Assembly (NCBI GenBank): GCA_963693365.1
Contig: CAVNZM010000015.1
Location: 4,464,001 to 4,528,000, forward strand
DNA length: 64,000 nucleotides
DNA from: Amoebidium appalachense
Lineage: Eukaryota > Ichthyosporea
Direction of reading: 5' to 3'
Under the pieces are notes generated by a model. That model made no database searches. It saw only the letters and a program-made list of their open reading frames with translations, and was not told where the DNA came from. The position numbers and the translations under genes were made by a program. Position 1 is the stretch's first letter. Every line of letters begins with the position of its first letter. Of the stretch, positions 10,616-24,630 are shown piece after piece.

Positions 10616-12240
10616 TCAGTGGTCCAGTGGATATGAAGGCAACGTGCAGCCACAGGCTACATGACCACCAAAATAACCGACTTCGAAAGAGCCATAGCGA
10701 TGAAATAAAAAATAAAACAACAAGTGACCAAAGGACACCAGCAGGCAAAGGTACGAGTGCACGTGTATGCGTGAAATACTAGTTTGCTCCAACTAGCTAT
10801 TGTCAGCTATAGTCATATGCAGCGATGATGACCAGGCCACACTCCGCAAGAAGACATCATTACTGCTGCCCCCCAACAGGCCCCCCTCAAAACCTACCGG
10901 GGCACAGACAGCAAGCAACTCAGCCCTTTAAAGAGCAATGCAGACCAAATCCGAGTTTTCAAATTCTAGGGTGTATGATTATTTGAGACGTTATCTCCTC
11001 CGTATCCGTGAGTAGGGGTTTTGTATTTTCTTCTCTGAGATATCTGTGATATCTCTGACTTGCTTCTCTTTCATGAGCATATCAATAAAGAAAAAGAACT
11101 GGCCAATCGCCGCGCCGAGAAGCACGTGCTTTTTACCTAGGAGTACGGTTCACAGCCAAATACTTCACGTAAATACAGAGAAAGAATAGTAAGGAAGTAA
11201 AGAATTATAATCATGCTCAATAGCTATATATAAGTGGTATAATTTGCATATGACTCGAGGAAGAACGATTTGTTTGCGTTCGTGGGATATCAGTCTCTGG
11301 CATGTTCTATCCTTCTACTGCACGATGATTGGCTCCCTGTAAATTCTTTGCATTACTCCATGTGAGCCAGAGCGTGCAAGCCAATTCACCACGGAAATTA
11401 AAGTGTTGGATATTGTGGCTGTTTAGTCTTATATGTAATGGGTAAGAATATTTAACTTGCAATATGTATTAAAGAAAATATGATTTGTAGTAACAACTAT
11501 GAGATAATAGAACTTTGTTTAGTATCGCACGTGCACTGATGATAATTTTCTATGTACGGCCGATAAATGTTTTCACGGGGCGTACGGTTCCGTCACTTCC
11601 GTGGCACTCACATAGTCAGCCCGCTCAGCAAAAGGGAAAAGGATGGAAGAAACGAAATTGCATCAGAATTCTATTGCCTTTACATAAATAAAAGAAGTGC
11701 ACACCGTAGTAGTAAATAGCATGAGATACTATTGCCTTCTCTCGTTGAAAGTGTTCACCGAGAGTCAGCATGACGTGCGCGCGCGTGCGCTATTTTTTAA
11801 ATGCTTTTTAAAAAAGCACGAACTCAAATAAAAAAAAACGTTCTAGATGCATTCCAGAGAATCTCACGAGACTCGATCGACACTCGAGTGGCTCGACATG
11901 CACATCATGATGTCGATTCGACTGTGTCACAGCTTACTAGAATTGCTCACGAAAGCTATATAATATATATAGATATGAATGTACAATTAGATGAGTATTT
12001 TTATATTTGTGAATATGTACACAAATTTCATCAATATCTGCTTCTAAATAAGCATATAGTAGTAAGTACAGGCGGGGAAACAGTGATGGATAATGTTCAG
12101 TAGGTACCGGTCGCTGAAGAGGAGGAGCTGATTTTACATGACTTATTTTGCTTTTGTTTCGCTCCAGTTGGAATGATGACGTAATGGGGTTTACGCTGTT
12201 TACTCGAGGCAAAGAGAACCAGTCTCAGGTATGGGGGGGG
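10616..12240. other. AT-rich intergenic
   Basis: Unique AT-rich DNA. The 100-codon ORF at 11801 is AT-rich and palindromic (AAAAAGCACG, TATATAATATATATAGATA) and I do not regard it as coding. Confidence 0.4.
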
Positions 12241-12380
12241 GGGTTTTGCTCGGAATATCCCCTCAGCGGTATATCATGATCACGTACATAGATGTCGGGT
12301 GGTGACTATATATCAGGGTTTACTTTCTCTACGAGACACCATAAAGACTACAAGGAGAAATCAATTAGTTGGGGTTCCCC

Positions 12381-12424
<44 letters not shown>

Positions 12425-12456
12425 GGGCTCCCCTCGGGACACTCGGTATCAGCTGG

Positions 12457-12527
<71 letters not shown>

Positions 12528-15500
12528 TGCGCTATAATTTTGTAGTGATGTGTTTCTCAAGCCAATCAATACGTCTAATAAACAGGTCGTAGTTACGCGT
12601 GTTTAGTATAAAATCAAGGATGTTGTAATTTACAGGTAGGCTATCTTTCTGGGTGTCTGTTGTGAATGTGACGTGTGTGTGTTGCGGTATTATGTGGTCT
12701 ATCAAACTACATTTGGCGATACATGACCGGTTAAACTGGTGTGTGTGTGTGTTGTTTGGGCATGCAAATGATGCCACCTTATACTTATTAGATCTCCACT
12801 GTATAGCACGTGTACAGTAAAAGCGTGGTAATTGATCAATAATACCATCAGCTAGAGAAAGACCAGTTCTACAGGAAGGTAATATGTATTTAGGTGTTAT
12901 ACACTTGCGAGTGCCATATTTGGCAATATGGTTGAGGCGGTCAGTATATATAAAACGAGACATAAGGCTTAGTTTTTCAAGGTGTATGCTTTCATCGGGT
13001 CTAGTGTCGTGTGGTATCTTTTTCCATTTGTTATATTGCGTGATTATCTTGTGATTGTGTACATGTTTAATAAGTAAGTGGCAGTCCAAAGTCACACACA
13101 CACTATTGCGGGGTTTATTTGTATTTGTGCCCAGGGGAGAAGGGGAGAGAGAGGGGAGGAAAGAGGGGAGAGGTGAGGAGGGGACAGGTCGGATAGAGAA
13201 GAGAGGGTGGGAGGGCAAATACTTCTTTAAGCGGCTTATGTGCTTATTGAATTTCAGCGCGAGATAGGATACTCTAGCAGCTATTGGGACCAGACCATAT
13301 ATCGAGAGCGTTACAGGCCCAGGTTTACAACAGTTGTTAGATAGAAAGGAGGCAACTTCTGCTTCAAGGAAATTTGCCAAGGGTTTAAGCGCTCTAGTTC
13401 TCTCTTTCTTGATCCAAGCGGCGAGAAGGGGTAAACCATATTCACATGCCGGGAAGACAAAAGTGCGAATAAATGTAAGTCTAATAGAAGGATGGAGGGG
13501 TGTGTCTTTAAAAATATTAGCCGAGAAGAAAGCTAACCGCTTACGAGCCAACTCTACCCTCTTTTCGACCATATGGGGAAACATAACACCAACAGAATCA
13601 ACCGGAACACCAAGATATTTGTATTCTGGAACTATAGGTACAGGTTTAGATGATAATGTAAATGTGTGTAAATTGTTAGCTATATCAGGTACAAGAACAC
13701 CACATTTGTCTATGTTAAGGATCATAAGGTTTGCCTTGCACCACTCTGACACTACATCGAACAATCTTTGCAGGCGTCTAGGGGTACGGGCAAGGAGGGA
13801 CAGATCATCAGCATAGAGAAGTGCAGGCGGAAAGTTATTAATAGGGTCATCGTTTTCGGCGTAAATCTTGACAGCCAAATCATCTATAAATAGGTTAAAC
13901 AAAAAGGGGCTAAGCAATGAACCCTGCAAGAGACCTCTAGTACGAGCAAAACCATATGAAAGATGCCCATTAACCACAGCTCTACCATAGGTTTGAGACA
14001 AGAGTGCTTCTAACAGAACACCAATGCAGTGTGGTACACCCCGTGCAGCAAGCTTTTCCCATAGGAGACCAGGGGAGACAGAATCGTAAGCAGTTTTCCA
14101 ATCAATAAAGCCAACATATTGTGCACCAACTTGCATAGAATCGTGCAGTGCCATTATTTGAACATAACATGAATTGTTTTTACGAAAAGCGGATTGGCAT
14201 GGGTGTATGTGAAGAATAGATTGAAACCTAGGGTGATGTGCAAATAACCTAAGTAAGCAAGCTTCAAAGAATCTACGAACAACCTGGGTTAGTGTAATGG
14301 GGCGAAAGGATGATATGGGGCCCTCAGAGTCCTTCTTAACTATGGGGATCACTAAGGTATCTAACCAAGATGACGGGACATGTCCACATTTAACACACCA
14401 AGAAAAGAGAGAGCTTAACATGATAGTAAGATCAGGTTTAATAGCACGATCACTTTCCTTTTGTGGGTAGGAGGGAACAAGGATTTTAAGAAACCCAGCA
14501 GGGAGTCCATCAGGTCCACAAGACTTACTAGAGCTATAACTAGATATCACAGACCATATGGCATCGGGACTGAAAAAGGGGAGGATCGATTCTATGGGGA
14601 TAGATGGGTCTACAGGCCACACAATAGGTTTCTGAGCGGGGGTCCTATCTTTAAACAGTTCCGAGAAATACTTATCAGAGTCTATGAGGGGGTCTCCAGT
14701 GGTATCACCAATAATACGAGCAGGGGGGCCAAATCGATTCATACTAGCAAGCCGGCGCAAGCTTTCCTTTTGAGACAGGGGTTCACCTAGTCTAGCGGGA
14801 GTGGTGTTTGGTAACAAGAGAGCATCGGGATATTCCTTCCTACCACCGCCAGCATAATCACCGAGATCTATCAAATCATCAACAATAAAGTTAGTGCATG
14901 TATCTAGTACGAGATGTGAATCTGGCCTGGCTTGTGCAGATTCTAATAGGCGCATATATATAGGGTGTTTCGTAGCATAGCATACACATACATCAACTCT
15001 ACCCCACTGTGACTTAAGCTGGGATAAACGGAGGCGAAAGGTGGGAGGGGGAGGGGGGAGCAGATCAAGGGAGATCTTAGGTAGGAAAAGGATAGGAGAG
15101 TGGTCAGATGACCTAGAGAGGTTAGGAGGGAGAGAGAGTTTTGACATGGTTGATGGCCAAAAGGCCACTCCCCAGTCGGTGTTGTGGGCATGGGATATTT
15201 GAGGGAACCGCAAAGTGTGACTTTGGACATACCTTGCTAAAGGGATAGCACGCTCCGGGGGCTTAGATGGGTACCCGACACTCACTTGCAGTGTGTCTGT
15301 GTGGTGGAGTCGCGTGTTAAAATCACCTAAAATAACAGTGGACATTGGTAACTGTGACAACTCGTGAGTCAATTCGACAACCGACATAGATGGTGGGTAA
15401 TATACAAAAGTAAAAACATTAGAAAGAAACTCTATAGAAACCGAGAATTCCGTTTTTGCTACCGGTTTGCACTTCACTCTCACGTGTGGTGCGGCAAGTA

Positions 15501-15742
15501 CAATAATGCCTCGGTTTTTCGCGTAACCGGGGTGTGTGGATGTGTCGACCAATGTAGAGTTGAATTTGTGGTGGTTTTTAAACTGTGTTTCGCAAATCAC
15601 TGTAAACGTGTGGTTGTTTGTCTGTTGTTGTATGTAGCTGAAGGGCTGGACGAAACTTTGACAGATAGACCTGCCGGGGATAGGGGTGCATTGGTCTTCT
15701 GGACGAAGGGCTACCCATATACCAAATGACGCTTTTTGTGAT
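12381..15742 (-). mobile_element. LINE-B: 5'-truncated non-LTR retrotransposon
   Basis: Read on the minus strand: an endonuclease/reverse transcriptase ORF, a short 3' UTR with (CA)n at about 12460-12523, and a (A)42 tail (T run 12381-12422). The poly(A) tail and single long ORF are typical of LINEs spread by target-primed reverse transcription. The N-terminal endonuclease motif is missing and an in-frame stop lies at 15742-15744, so the 5' end is truncated or frameshifted. No target-site duplication was found. Confidence 0.85.
12532..15600 (-). CDS. LINE-B ORF2: AP-type endonuclease and reverse transcriptase
   Basis: About 1022 aa from a GTG-coded position; the frame is open to 15741. The endonuclease keeps VICETQ (metal-binding Glu), ILGDFN (near 15330) and SDHSPI (near 15095). 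The RT keeps FRPITLTQ, FIDWKTAYDSV (first catalytic Asp), GLLQGSLLSPFLFNLF and LLYADDLSLLA (near 13810). The tail has a Cys/His cluster (CPNNTHTHQFNRSCIAKC). No RNase H domain is present, unlike LINE-A. The enzyme nicks target DNA and copies its own RNA there. The frame is uninterrupted from endonuclease to the end, so this copy is fairly young. The upstream part with the first endonuclease motif is absent. Confidence 0.9.
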   Translation of the reverse strand: MICETQFKNHHKFNSTLVDTSTHPGYAKNRGIIVLAAPHVRVKCKPVAKTEFSVSIEFLSNVFTFVYYPPSMSVVELTHELSQLPMSTVILGDFNTRLHHTDTLQVSVGYPSKPPERAIPLARYVQSHTLRFPQISHAHNTDWGVAFWPSTMSKLSLPPNLSRSSDHSPILFLPKISLDLLPPPPPTFRLRLSQLKSQWGRVDVCVCYATKHPIYMRLLESAQARPDSHLVLDTCTNFIVDDLIDLGDYAGGGRKEYPDALLLPNTTPARLGEPLSQKESLRRLASMNRFGPPARIIGDTTGDPLIDSDKYFSELFKDRTPAQKPIVWPVDPSIPIESILPFFSPDAIWSVISSYSSSKSCGPDGLPAGFLKILVPSYPQKESDRAIKPDLTIMLSSLFSWCVKCGHVPSSWLDTLVIPIVKKDSEGPISSFRPITLTQVVRRFFEACLLRLFAHHPRFQSILHIHPCQSAFRKNNSCYVQIMALHDSMQVGAQYVGFIDWKTAYDSVSPGLLWEKLAARGVPHCIGVLLEALLSQTYGRAVVNGHLSYGFARTRGLLQGSLLSPFLFNLFIDDLAVKIYAENDDPINNFPPALLYADDLSLLARTPRRLQRLFDVVSEWCKANLMILNIDKCGVLVPDIANNLHTFTLSSKPVPIVPEYKYLGVPVDSVGVMFPHMVEKRVELARKRLAFFSANIFKDTPLHPSIRLTFIRTFVFPACEYGLPLLAAWIKKERTRALKPLANFLEAEVASFLSNNCCKPGPVTLSIYGLVPIAARVSYLALKFNKHISRLKKYLPSHPLFSIRPVPSSPLPSFLPSLSPSPLGTNTNKPRNSVCVTLDCHLLIKHVHNHKIITQYNKWKKIPHDTRPDESIHLEKLSLMSRFIYTDRLNHIAKYGTRKCITPKYILPSCRTGLSLADGIIDQLPRFYCTRAIQWRSNKYKVASFACPNNTHTHQFNRSCIAKCSLIDHIIPQHTHVTFTTDTQKDSLPVNYNILDFILNTRNYDLFIRRIDWLEKHITTKL

Positions 15743-15763
15743 CAAAGTCAAAAATATGAATAT

Positions 15764-16056
15764 AAAACAGGTTTTGGTCAACTACATAATTGATATTTTT
15801 ATACATAACGCGACACACACTTATTGTATAAGCAACATAGGGTGTCCGCCGCTTATTTTATGGTGAAAATTAGAAAATCTATGATTTTGTCATAGATGTG
15901 ACGATCGACCCGGGCTCTGACGGTCGGAGGCTTAGCCGGAAGGGTTTTTGCCGATTTTGACGGTGAGGGAAGCGTCGGACATCACGGGCACCCTATATCA
16001 TTATTACGCGTTTTTTCATTTCCGACAACTTTTGATAATGAACCAAAACCTGTTTT
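15764..16056. mobile_element. Foldback MITE-like element
   Basis: Perfect 15-bp terminal inverted repeats: AAAACAGGTTTTGGT at 15764-15778 and its complement at 16042-16056. An inner inverted pair, TAGGGTGTCCG (15838-15848) and CGGGCACCCTA (15985-15995), has one mismatch. No ORF. The nested inverted structure of about 293 bp is typical of non-autonomous DNA elements. It lies just past the 5' end of LINE-B. Confidence 0.55.
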
Positions 16057-16378
16057 CTGGGTAAAAACGAGTGAAACATGCACATCAGAGCCTGTAGAAT
16101 TGTACCGCGGCCTCGATGGGGTGAGGGCAGCCCTTACCCTAGCCCTTTTAGGAATGTGAGGCCAATCGGATGATCCGAATCTTTCAGGTAGGCCATACAT
16201 ATAGGGTTACGCATACGAAGTCCATGGGAATTCCGAACTAGTGTATAATTTGTGTAATTGATGGCCAAGTTGTGGGCACTGATTTGCAATTTCATAAAAA
16301 AAATTGGTATTGCGTTTACCAGGGTGGGAAATTTGTTTTTGGCTGGTGCCATTTTGGTAACTTTCCACCCAGCCCGGA

Positions 16379-16445
16379 TGGCCCTAACAGAGTTAACAAC
16401 CGTTTTTAGGTGTATTTTCTTATATATTTGGCTCTGTTAGGGCCA
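16379..16445. repeat. 14-bp inverted repeat within a diverged dispersed repeat
   Basis: TGGCCCTAACAGAG (16379-16392) and its exact complement (16432-16445) could form a hairpin with a 39-nt loop. The surrounding segment 16335-16445 resembles 24325-24435 (shared TTTTGGCT, GCCATTTT, CTAGGGCCA blocks). Confidence 0.5.
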
Positions 16446-17030
16446 ATTTTTGAAAAATTGATGGACCTAACCTCAAAAAGTTAGGGAAATTTTCGGACTT
16501 TCAGGGGCAATTTTCTGGCCCTAAACCCCCTAATTTCACAGCCTGGTGTATTTGGCACTAACTATACTTGCAATGTCCACATAATTATTTAGGTAGTAGT
16601 CCGCATGCTACAGAATATTGTCGCGTCAAGAGGAGGCTCCTTCAATCATTATTACTACGTCCTCGAGCGACATGGCAAATGATGGTCGGTGGCTGTGTTC
16701 TCTTATTTTTCAAGGCTAACAAAACTTCCCTTCCAAAGCGACTGATCACGCGCCAACTCATACCCTTGAAAAATGGACAGAGTATAGTTTATCATACGGC
16801 TGAGGCCACAGTCGCACGTGGCAGCTGCGTTCATTTTCGTAACAGCACTACGTCACTGACTGAAGTCCTGCTGGTGGCAGACTTCAAAGTCGTGTTACTA
16901 GGGGAAATAAAGCAACGGCCGGCGCCGGGGGTTGAGGGGTGAGGGGGGCCCCGGGGATTCTTTTGAATTCATTTTTTTTCTTTCTGGGAGGAAGTTGGAG
17001 AGGGCCCGGGGCAGGGGTGGACCCGTTGGT
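16446..17030. other. Spacer with no supported gene
   Basis: Unique sequence. No exon with convincing splice sites. Confidence 0.3.
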
Positions 17031-17740
<710 letters not shown>

Positions 17741-17779
17741 CACCGAGTCTCTCCTCCTCTTTTCGAGATCTCAGTTCAA

Positions 17780-18345
17780 TTTCATCAAAAGCCCTCCCCC
17801 CTCCCCCCCTTCACCATCCCCCATCCCCCCAACCCCCACCCCCACAGAAGGCATGTGGCACTCGAAACATGAACCAGCTTTCGTTCACAAGACTCCCCCC
17901 CCCCCCCCCCCCCTCCTCTCTTCCCCCCTCCCTTGCCCCCTTCTCCCTCCCCCTCCTCCCTCCCCCCCCCCCTCCCCCCCCCCCCCCCCCCCCCCACACA
18001 CACACATACCCGACACACACACCTCAGTGACGCTATCCGTCCGGGCCCTCCACCTCATCAAACTCCGAATCAATCCAACTACACTGGATTAATCTTTCAG
18101 TTACATGTACACACAACACAAGGATTAGACATTCCAACTGCACATCAGTGAGAATCGATATCGCCATCCCCACACCCCCCCTACCCTTTTCCCTCCTCTC
18201 CCTCCCCCCACCCCCTCCCCTTCCCCCCCCCCCCCCCCCCCCCCCCCCCGCCCCGCCCCGCCCCTCCTTTTCTACCCCCCCTCCACCCCCCCCCCCCCTC
18301 CCCCCCCCCCCCCCCCCCCCTCCCCACCCCCACCCACCCCCCCCA
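17780..18345. repeat. C-rich tracts
   Basis: Interrupted (C)n at 17896-17912, 17966-17994, 18221-18249 and 18286-18320. The unique stretch 18000-18160 shows no convincing exon. Confidence 0.85.
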
Positions 18346-18674
18346 TCACGATCTCGGATGGCAGGTTAGTTGGAACGAGGCTTCAAACCCTAGAAGCGGC
18401 GCCTTTCAGAGTCTGTCGTAAAACGTGAAACATACGTTTTGAAAGGCAGGCAGTACCCTTTGTATTGTTTTTTTTTTTTTTTTTTTTTTGAGGAATAATG
18501 GTCCTTACTCCTTACTGAGGTCCTGCAGGCAGCATCCGTATCGTTCATTGCCTGTTAAAGTTGGAGCCGGGCGGCCAGGCAAGGTACCAAGACAAACTAT
18601 TTTTGGTTATCCACCTGCCAAAATTTGTCAATGTTGGATATTGGCTAATAATCAATGGGGAACATCTACCACCA

Positions 18675-18719
<45 letters not shown>

Positions 18720-19323
18720 ACACAACCACCACTACCATCCCCCCCCCCAAAAAAGGAAAGAGAAAGAAAAAGGAAAAGGGGAAAAAAATGATGAGATATG
18801 AAACAGTTTAAAAAGAATAAAACTTTTATCAGCAAAGCCAGACCACCATGTGCGCTTAAGGCCCTTGTAATACGGCCACCTGCATTGAAAATCCCCCCAG
18901 GTGACTCAGAACATGGCGCGCGCATACATACCCCCCCCCCCCCCTCCAGAGAACCTCCAGGGCCACAAGGTTTTGGTGTGAAGTAATTCATCCGGGGGGG
19001 GGGGGGGGGGGGGGGGGATGGGATGGTGTATCTTTAAGTCTCAACGAAAAAGAGGGCCCCGGTAGAAAGAACACCTTTAAAAAATAAGAAATGGTCAGGC
19101 AAGCGTACACTAATCCGTGTGGGATTTTGCGCAGCATGCGCTGTATTAAAAACATCAGAGTTCTATAGCTAAGATTCCACAAAAAGCATGCATGTGAAGG
19201 ACTTTGTGAGTATTTGGCTGGTTTGCCCTCCTGGCCATAGCCAGCAAACCGTGACGTGCGACTTACAGTATACAGTAGCAACGTGTTACAGTACAGCGCA
19301 GTGCATGACCGCCCACGCACATA

Positions 19324-19354
<31 letters not shown>

Positions 19355-19783
19355 CCGAACCCACGCGCCCATCCCATCCACCCAGAACCCCCCCCACGGC
19401 CCCATGCATGCACAAACACATGTGATGTGACACACGTGCGGACACAGGCGTGCATGCAGGCACACAAAAGCTCACGGTCTCCGGCCTTTGCCACGGTAAT
19501 ACTATATATAATTTGCGCAACACGGGTTGGTGACTGTGATGATTATTATGCGCGCGTACACCGGCACACGAGCCGTGACACACTTTCTCTCTTCGACTTT
19601 GATGTCCGAGTTAATCCACCGCTGCAACCCTCCGGACCCTCCCACCTCCCCTATCATACCCGGTGACCCTGCCTTAGTTCTTCCTGCCCCCCCCCCCCCC
19701 CCCCCCCCCCCTCTCCCTCCCCCCCCCCCCCCCCCTCCTCCTCCTCCGTCCCTCGCACACCTCCAACACACACACACATACAT
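18346..19783. other. Spacer with poly(C)/poly(G) tracts
   Basis: (T)n at 18469-18489, (C)n-(CA)n at 18678-18723, (G)24 at 18994-19017, (C)n at 19325-19350 and 19687-19735. No exon is supported. Confidence 0.5.
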
Positions 19784-19784
19784 T

Positions 19785-19985
19785 TTCTATTTTTTATTTT
19801 ATCCCGTTTTGTCCCGGAGGTACCCCTAGGGCCCTCAGGGGGAACTACCATCTTCCACCCAGCACCGACAGTACTCTAACTAGGCTGCTACGATGCTAGT
19901 AGCTAAACTAACACACCTATCAATCCCAACTATATGTACACACTTTGCCCAGCCTGAGGGTATCACCCCAGCCAAGCCGGTGTGT
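19785..19985 (-). mobile_element. 5'-truncated LINE-A 3' end
   Basis: Read on the minus strand it matches the last ~200 bp of LINE-A (33026-33230): GTACTGTCGGTGCTGGGTGG, the GGGGTACCTCCGGGACAAAA end, then an A-rich tail. It sits between (CA)n stretches, so its target was probably a CA repeat. Confidence 0.7.
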
Positions 19986-21040
<1,055 letters not shown>

Positions 21041-21257
21041 GGAACAACCACGTATGTGCGTACACGTGTTGCAGCAGGCAATGCCCAGTTGGGCTGATGA
21101 AACCTACTTCAAGTTGTGTGTTATGGGTATGTTGGGAATGTATGATGATAGAAAGAGAGACCGGAGAGAGGACTCGGGGGGGGGAAAGAGCTACTTTTAG
21201 AGATCTAGAGAGAGAGAGAGGGGGGGGGGGGGGGGGGGGGAGAGAGAGAGAGAGGGG

Positions 21258-21314
<57 letters not shown>

Positions 21315-22315
21315 TGAGAGTAAGGAGAGAGGGGGGGGGGGGGGGGGGAGGGGGAGGAGAGGGAGAGGGAGAGATGGGCTAAGAGAGGGGGGGGGGGGAG
21401 AGAGAGAGAGAGAGAGGGGGGGGGGGGGGGGGGGGGAGAGAGAGAGAGGAGGGAGAGGGGAGGGAGGGAGGGAGAGAGAGACAGAGGGGGAGGAAGAGGG
21501 GGGAGGGAGAGAGAGGGGGGAGGGAGGAAGGAAGGGAGGGGGGGAGAGAGAGGGAGGGAGGGAGGGAGGGAGGGAGGGAGGAATCCGGAGGGAAGGAAGG
21601 AGGGAGCCCGGGGAGGGAGGGGGGGGGGGAGGGAGGGAGGGAGAGAGAGAGAGAGGAGGGGGGGGGGGGGGAGAGGGAGAGAGGGAAAGAGGGGGGGGGG
21701 GGGGGGGAGGGAGAGAGGGAGAGAGAAAGAGAGAGTGAAGATGAGAGAGGCTCGAGAGACGTGACTGCCACATCATGCCATATTGTCATGCGGATGTGGC
21801 CGCGTCGCCGCGTTTAAGGCAGGGCGGCCAGGGATGGTCTGGCAGGCTATCTCGCCAGGAATGCACACATCTTTGTGCATCCGCATTGGAATGATTGGAA
21901 TCATTAGATCAAGATCTTTAGCCAATGAAAAAACATTCTCGCACCGCACAATTTCACAACTTGAAATTGTGCGACGAGACGCATAGTCCATGGTTCATGT
22001 GGATGAATGGTTCATGTTGGGATAATGGCAGGTCAAACTTGAAACAAACAATAAAACACTAAACCAACAATGAAATATATTCATAGGTTGATAATTCTGT
22101 TTAAGGCTTCTGATTCCGAGTATATACGTAATCATAAATGGACAGTAACTGTATTAATAAGATTAAATTTTACATGCAATATGTCATCATCTGCTCAAAT
22201 ATGCATGTGGTGCACCCTAATGATCACTAACGTACGCACAGGGAAAAAATTTTAAAGAACAAAAAAACGGATGGAGGAAGAAAAAATGGAATGACAGTCT
22301 GTTCATAAACTTCAA
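21041..22315. repeat. 1.25-kb direct duplication, copy 1
   Basis: Matches 22912-24156 in the same orientation: a unique left arm (GGAACAACCACGTATGTGCG and on), a purine (GA/GGGA) core at about 21170-21740, and a unique right arm to TTCATAAACTTCAA. The right arm holds a perfect hairpin, GCACAATTTC/GAAATTGTGC at 21946-21972, with a 7-nt loop. Confidence 0.9.
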
Positions 22316-22911
22316 TGTTGCATCTGTATGCCGAAAACAAACTGAACAGTATTGATAATTATCCCCGGCCACCGCCCCCTCCCATTAATAATATACTTCA
22401 TCCAGTCTTCAGTTTTCTGCTCTTTGGGCAGGTCATGATTGCAACGGACCTGAGACCGGTGAACGTGGAACGGTATTTTCTTTACAGGCATGTGCACAGC
22501 ATGTGACACTCATGAATGTATAATTCTATCATTACTAAAGCTTAAGTTTATTATGGGGGAAGGCGCCATCTTTGCCACCAAAATGCTGCATCAACTGCAC
22601 CCCGATCCCGTGCAGGAATTATCTACGCACCGTGTGTCCTACACGTGACACTGTGCCACGGGATATAAGTTTACCTGACAGGTGTGCTCGCTCGGGCCGT
22701 CGGCACCGGATCATTTACTAAAACAATTATATTATTATATTGTTATCATTATGCATATGCATGTAGGCCTACACGTGACCTCGTGATCACCCTCCTTGGC
22801 ATTGCAAGACCGTCGGGACACGGACGCCACATTTTCGATGCACCTGGTGATGGTGCACCAACAATTGTTGCAACCTCTCGAATTCGCAGTATGCGTGTAA
22901 ACTCTGCAAGA
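22316..22911. other. Spacer between the duplicated copies
   Basis: Unique sequence. A short open stretch at 22430-22500 (GGGCAG/GTC to TTTACAG) has splice-like borders but no recognisable product. Confidence 0.3.
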
Positions 22912-24156
<1,245 letters not shown>

Positions 24157-24541
24157 AGTTAAGGGGACTCTATATCTGCAGGTAATAATGAAATTCTTAG
24201 AGCAGCCTGCGACTCCTATACCGGGCCACCCGTGAAGAGTCTAGACCGCGTGGCACGAACACATCCGAGTACTCGCGATGGTGACGCCACTGTCGGACAC
24301 TGGACCACGGGGTTTGAAGTTAGTTTTTTGGCTATGCCATTTTAGCAACTTTTCCCTGCCTGGCCCGCCTGAAATAGAGCAATCAAACGTTTGCATGGGT
24401 AATTTTATTGTATTTTTGGGTGTACTAGGGCCATTGGTTATAAAAACCGCCTACCGGTGATTTCACGGTCCAGGACGGTCCCTGCCAGAGTTAGCGCCAT
24501 ATTTAGCCACCAATCAAAGACCACATACGCAGATCACCAAA

Positions 24542-24549
24542 CTATAAAA
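24542..24549 (+). promoter_or_regulatory. TATA box of the Cys-rich protein gene
   Basis: CTATAAAA, about 82 bp upstream of the ATG at 24631. The stretch between is C/A/T-rich with repeated CTCACTCACC, a plausible short 5' UTR. Confidence 0.6.
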
Positions 24550-24630
24550 TGCCGATTTTGCAAATTTTTTCTCACTCACCCTCAAATTCACTACTCACTC
24601 ACCTCGACAACATCTCGTCAAACCTACAAA

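Noticed and set aside
11801-12103. 100-codon ORF
   Set aside because: AT-rich and palindromic, with no promoter, splice signals or protein-like features.
13055-14790. Plus-strand ORFs over LINE-B
   Set aside because: Antisense shadows of the endonuclease/RT ORF.
22315-22506. 63-aa ORF with a splice-like border at 22432
   Set aside because: Too short, no partner exon and no recognised similarity.
24457-24630. N-terminal extension of the Cys-rich protein
   Set aside because: The extension would span the TATA box and put the signal peptide inside the protein. The ATG at 24631 fits better.
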